In this document: piece after piece, positions 6,811-8,655 of the stretch
Layout: every line of letters starts with the position of its first letter
How positions within the stretch are numbered: position 1 is the first letter of the stretch
DNA from: Candidatus Schekmanbacteria bacterium
Lineage (GTDB): Bacteria > Schekmanbacteria > GWA2-38-11 > J061
Direction: 5' to 3'
DNA length: 8,655 nucleotides
Assembly (NCBI GenBank): GCA_003695725.1
Contig: RFHX01000011.1
Coordinates: 1-8,655 of the forward strand
Notes under the pieces: generated by a model
Told to the model about the DNA's origin: nothing
Seen by the model: only the letters and a program-made list of their open reading frames with translations
The model's database searches: none
Translations under genes and position numbers: made by a program

Positions 6811-8190
6811 TTAATTTCCTGATACTGAATGCTGTGGTTCTTGAATAGATTCTCTGATATTCTCCTTGCTTAAATAGTCGCGCCGCCATACTTCATCAGC
6901 TATCTTGCCAAATTCTTCTGCATATTTATCGAGCTCAGGCGCCATATCTGTTACTAGTGCTTCTCCTCCATCTTGAGTAGCTTTTGCATTACAGCTATGA
7001 ACAACCTCACGAAGTACATTGGGATTATCGATAATTAGGCAAGGTTTTAAGCGATTCGTAATGCCCTCCTGCTTTTCTCTAATAGCTTTAAAGAAGTCTG
7101 ATTTCAAAACTTCCACAAGTGTTTTTTCTTTTATGTTGTCGACTGCAAATTGTGAAAAAACACAAGGTTCTACATCTCCATTGGAATTTATATGAAAATA
7201 TACACGCGCAGAAATGCATCCGCCAACTGATGGACCGTCATTCCAGAAGTCGGCAAGGACAATGGGTTTTCTTTTCCTCATCTCCATTATCCTTTCCCTT
7301 CTTTCCATTCTCTGTCTTGCAGTAGGCATTAAATCAAGGGAAGGACATCTGCCAATGGGCATATAGCTAAAATACCAAGCAATAAAGCATCCTTTTTCAA
7401 TCCAAAAATCTACGAATTCTTCACTTGAAACAAGTTCATTATTTTCTCTCGTTGTCGTAACTGAAATACCGTATAAACAGCCCGCATCTTTTAAGGCACT
7501 CATTGCATCAAGAATATTATTAAATGTCCCTTTGCCTCTCCTCCTATCGGTTTCTTTTTCAAATCCTTCTACACTTATACAGGGAAGAACATTTCCAAGC
7601 TTTGATAATTTTGAGGGAAGGTCTTTTTTCAAAATCATCGAACCATTATTATAAACCTGAAAATATACATCCGGATGTTTTTCAAATATATCCAGAATAT
7701 CATCTCTTAAAAATGGCTCTCCGCCTGAAATGACAACAAAATAAATGCCATATCTTTTCCCTTCTGTAATGACTCTATCAATCACATCAAAGGGCAAATC
7801 GTTTTCTTTGCTGTAATTGCCTGAATAACAACCATAACATTGTAGATTACAGCGCATTGTTGGGCTTATTACCATCAAAAGAGGTGGATAAAAACCTTCT
7901 CTCTTCAAAAAATCTTCCCTTCTTTTTGTACTCAAAAATCCAAGATTGCAAAAAAGGTTGACTGCCATTTTTTCTCTTACGGGTTTTGAACATTTGGGAA
8001 AGAAGCGTTTGCTGTTTAATATTATACTCTTTAAAAAATCGCGCCCTTCTTCATATTGAATGGCATTTATATAAGGACTTAAAGAAGATATTAGTTTTTC
8101 ATCAGAAATATGATTAGAAAAATTTGCTAAATACTTGAAAGTTTGTCTGTAAAAGGAATCTTTAATATCTCTTACACTATTCATAGACAT
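6811..8190 (-). CDS. Radical SAM protein with SPASM-like C-terminal region, substrate unknown
   Basis: This is a 459-residue radical SAM enzyme. CNLQCYGC (Cys114, Cys118, Cys121) is the CxxxCxxC motif for the SAM-binding [4Fe-4S] cluster, and GGEP (156-159) is the SAM-binding motif, with the barrel continuing to about residue 280. The C-terminal part has Cys325, Cys343 in NGDVEPCVFS, Cys384 and Cys400, resembling the SPASM/twitch domain that carries auxiliary clusters in peptide- and cofactor-modifying enzymes. Residues 1-100 are a helical, charged extension that I do not recognise. There is no signal peptide or membrane segment. The start is supported by AGGAGGGAGG directly upstream; a second ATG at 8184 (residue 3) is also well placed. 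No small peptide substrate gene is visible beside it. It faces the glutamate synthase operon and shares its terminator, so a functional link is not implied. No clear promoter is seen in 8191-8317. Confidence 0.9.
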   Translation of the reverse strand: MSMNSVRDIKDSFYRQTFKYLANFSNHISDEKLISSLSPYINAIQYEEGRDFLKSIILNSKRFFPKCSKPVREKMAVNLFCNLGFLSTKRREDFLKREGFYPPLLMVISPTMRCNLQCYGCYSGNYSKENDLPFDVIDRVITEGKRYGIYFVVISGGEPFLRDDILDIFEKHPDVYFQVYNNGSMILKKDLPSKLSKLGNVLPCISVEGFEKETDRRRGKGTFNNILDAMSALKDAGCLYGISVTTTRENNELVSSEEFVDFWIEKGCFIAWYFSYMPIGRCPSLDLMPTARQRMERRERIMEMRKRKPIVLADFWNDGPSVGGCISARVYFHINSNGDVEPCVFSQFAVDNIKEKTLVEVLKSDFFKAIREKQEGITNRLKPCLIIDNPNVLREVVHSCNAKATQDGGEALVTDMAPELDKYAEEFGKIADEVWRRDYLSKENIRESIQEPQHSVSGN

Positions 8191-8317
8191 CCTCCCTCCT
8201 TTAAAAGTTCAGAAATCACAATTTTTAGTTTCCAACTTTCTATAACGAAGGTATTGAATCTATGTAGTGCATAAATATTCTTTAAAATAATTTTGTTACT
8301 CTTTTTCTTGTCCTTGA

Positions 8318-8655
8318 TTAGAACTTTTTCCAAATTTTAAGCAGTTTTTCATAAATCTTATCTTTTTCATTATATCTAAATTCGCTCTCCTTTAAATGCA
8401 GATAGAACGCTTTCTTAGGTATTCCATTGAATTTCGACAACCTTCTCTTGACATAGCTCCAGAAGCTTTCTGCAGAATCCAACGCTCTTCTTCTTTGCTC
8501 ATCATATTTAACCCTATAGTGCTTAATGCCGTCTATGATGATTGATTCATATTTTTTTAAAAAATCCAAATTATTCAATCTGTTTTCATTGAGATATTTT
8601 CTTAGATTTCTTTTAAAATCAAAAGAATTAATGCTTTTCACAATCTCTGTACAGA
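8318..8655 (-). CDS. IS1595-family (ISXO2-like) transposase, C-terminal part, cut by the window edge
   Basis: The reading frame is open from the right window edge to a TAA at 8318-8320, so the true start lies outside; a GTG at 8641 is internal. The visible 110 or so residues match the end of ISXO2-like DDE transposases: DGIKHYRV, then AESFWSYVKRRLSKFNGIPKKAFYLHLKESEFRYN (written here in pieces: AESFWSYVKRRL, SKFNGIPKKAFY, LHLKESEFRYN). The glutamate of AESFW is the likely third catalytic residue. The HxN that usually precedes it appears as ALD, which may mean decay. The N-terminal zinc ribbon and first catalytic residues are out of view. The terminal inverted repeat of the element should lie within 8200-8317, but I could not identify it without the other end. 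It is rich in lysine and AT, like its surroundings. Confidence 0.75.
   Translation of the reverse strand, partial: CTEIVKSINSFDFKRNLRKYLNENRLNNLDFLKKYESIIIDGIKHYRVKYDEQRRRALDSAESFWSYVKRRLSKFNGIPKKAFYLHLKESEFRYNEKDKIYEKLLKIWKKF

Noticed and set aside
8191-8317. Small peptide gene serving as substrate for the radical SAM enzyme
   Set aside because: Only a ten-codon frame without a ribosome site is found upstream, and nothing lies between the stop codon and the terminator downstream.
1-8655. CRISPR array, tRNA, rRNA or defence system
   Set aside because: No regularly spaced direct repeats, no tRNA-like cloverleaf or rRNA signature, and no defence-type proteins were seen.

Overview
The window is AT-rich bacterial DNA. 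Shine-Dalgarno sites, a sigma-54 promoter and rho-independent terminators mark it as bacterial. The gene content (iron-sulfur-rich glutamate synthase, HdrB/HdrC-type protein, radical SAM enzyme) suggests an anaerobe, but the lineage cannot be fixed from the sequence. It is mostly a nitrogen-assimilation locus.

Layout. Bases 1-313 are a regulatory region: a well-matched -24/-12 (sigma-54) promoter at 221-237, with inverted repeats of the form TGTTCAA-N3-TTGAACA upstream, spaced like activator sites. It drives glnA (314-1726), a type I-beta glutamine synthetase that keeps the adenylylation tyrosine. A strong terminator (1773-1820) ends glnA. A 126-base leader with a TATAAT box and a hairpin plus T-run then precedes a tight four-gene operon (1947-6749). 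Its products are a fused HdrB-HdrC-like iron-sulfur protein, then the three domains of a glutamate synthase as separate proteins: class II glutamine amidotransferase, ferredoxin plus FMN synthase core, and GXGXG beta-helix. A bidirectional terminator (6760-6794) separates this operon from a convergent SPASM-like radical SAM gene (8190-6811, minus strand). The right edge holds the 3' part of an IS1595/ISXO2-type transposase gene, cut by the window.

How the genes fit. GlnA makes glutamine. The amidotransferase releases ammonia from it, and the FMN core uses that ammonia with 2-oxoglutarate and two electrons to make glutamate. The usual NAD(P)H-oxidising partner GltD is absent. In its place, first in the operon and overlapping the amidotransferase gene, is a soluble protein with complete ligand sets for two noncubane and two cubane [4Fe-4S] clusters. 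The main hypothesis is that this HdrBC-like fusion is the electron-delivery or redox-control subunit of the synthase, linking GOGAT activity to a thiol/disulfide or ferredoxin pool. That is inference from gene order and missing parts. The cysteine motifs, overlaps and regulatory motifs are seen directly.
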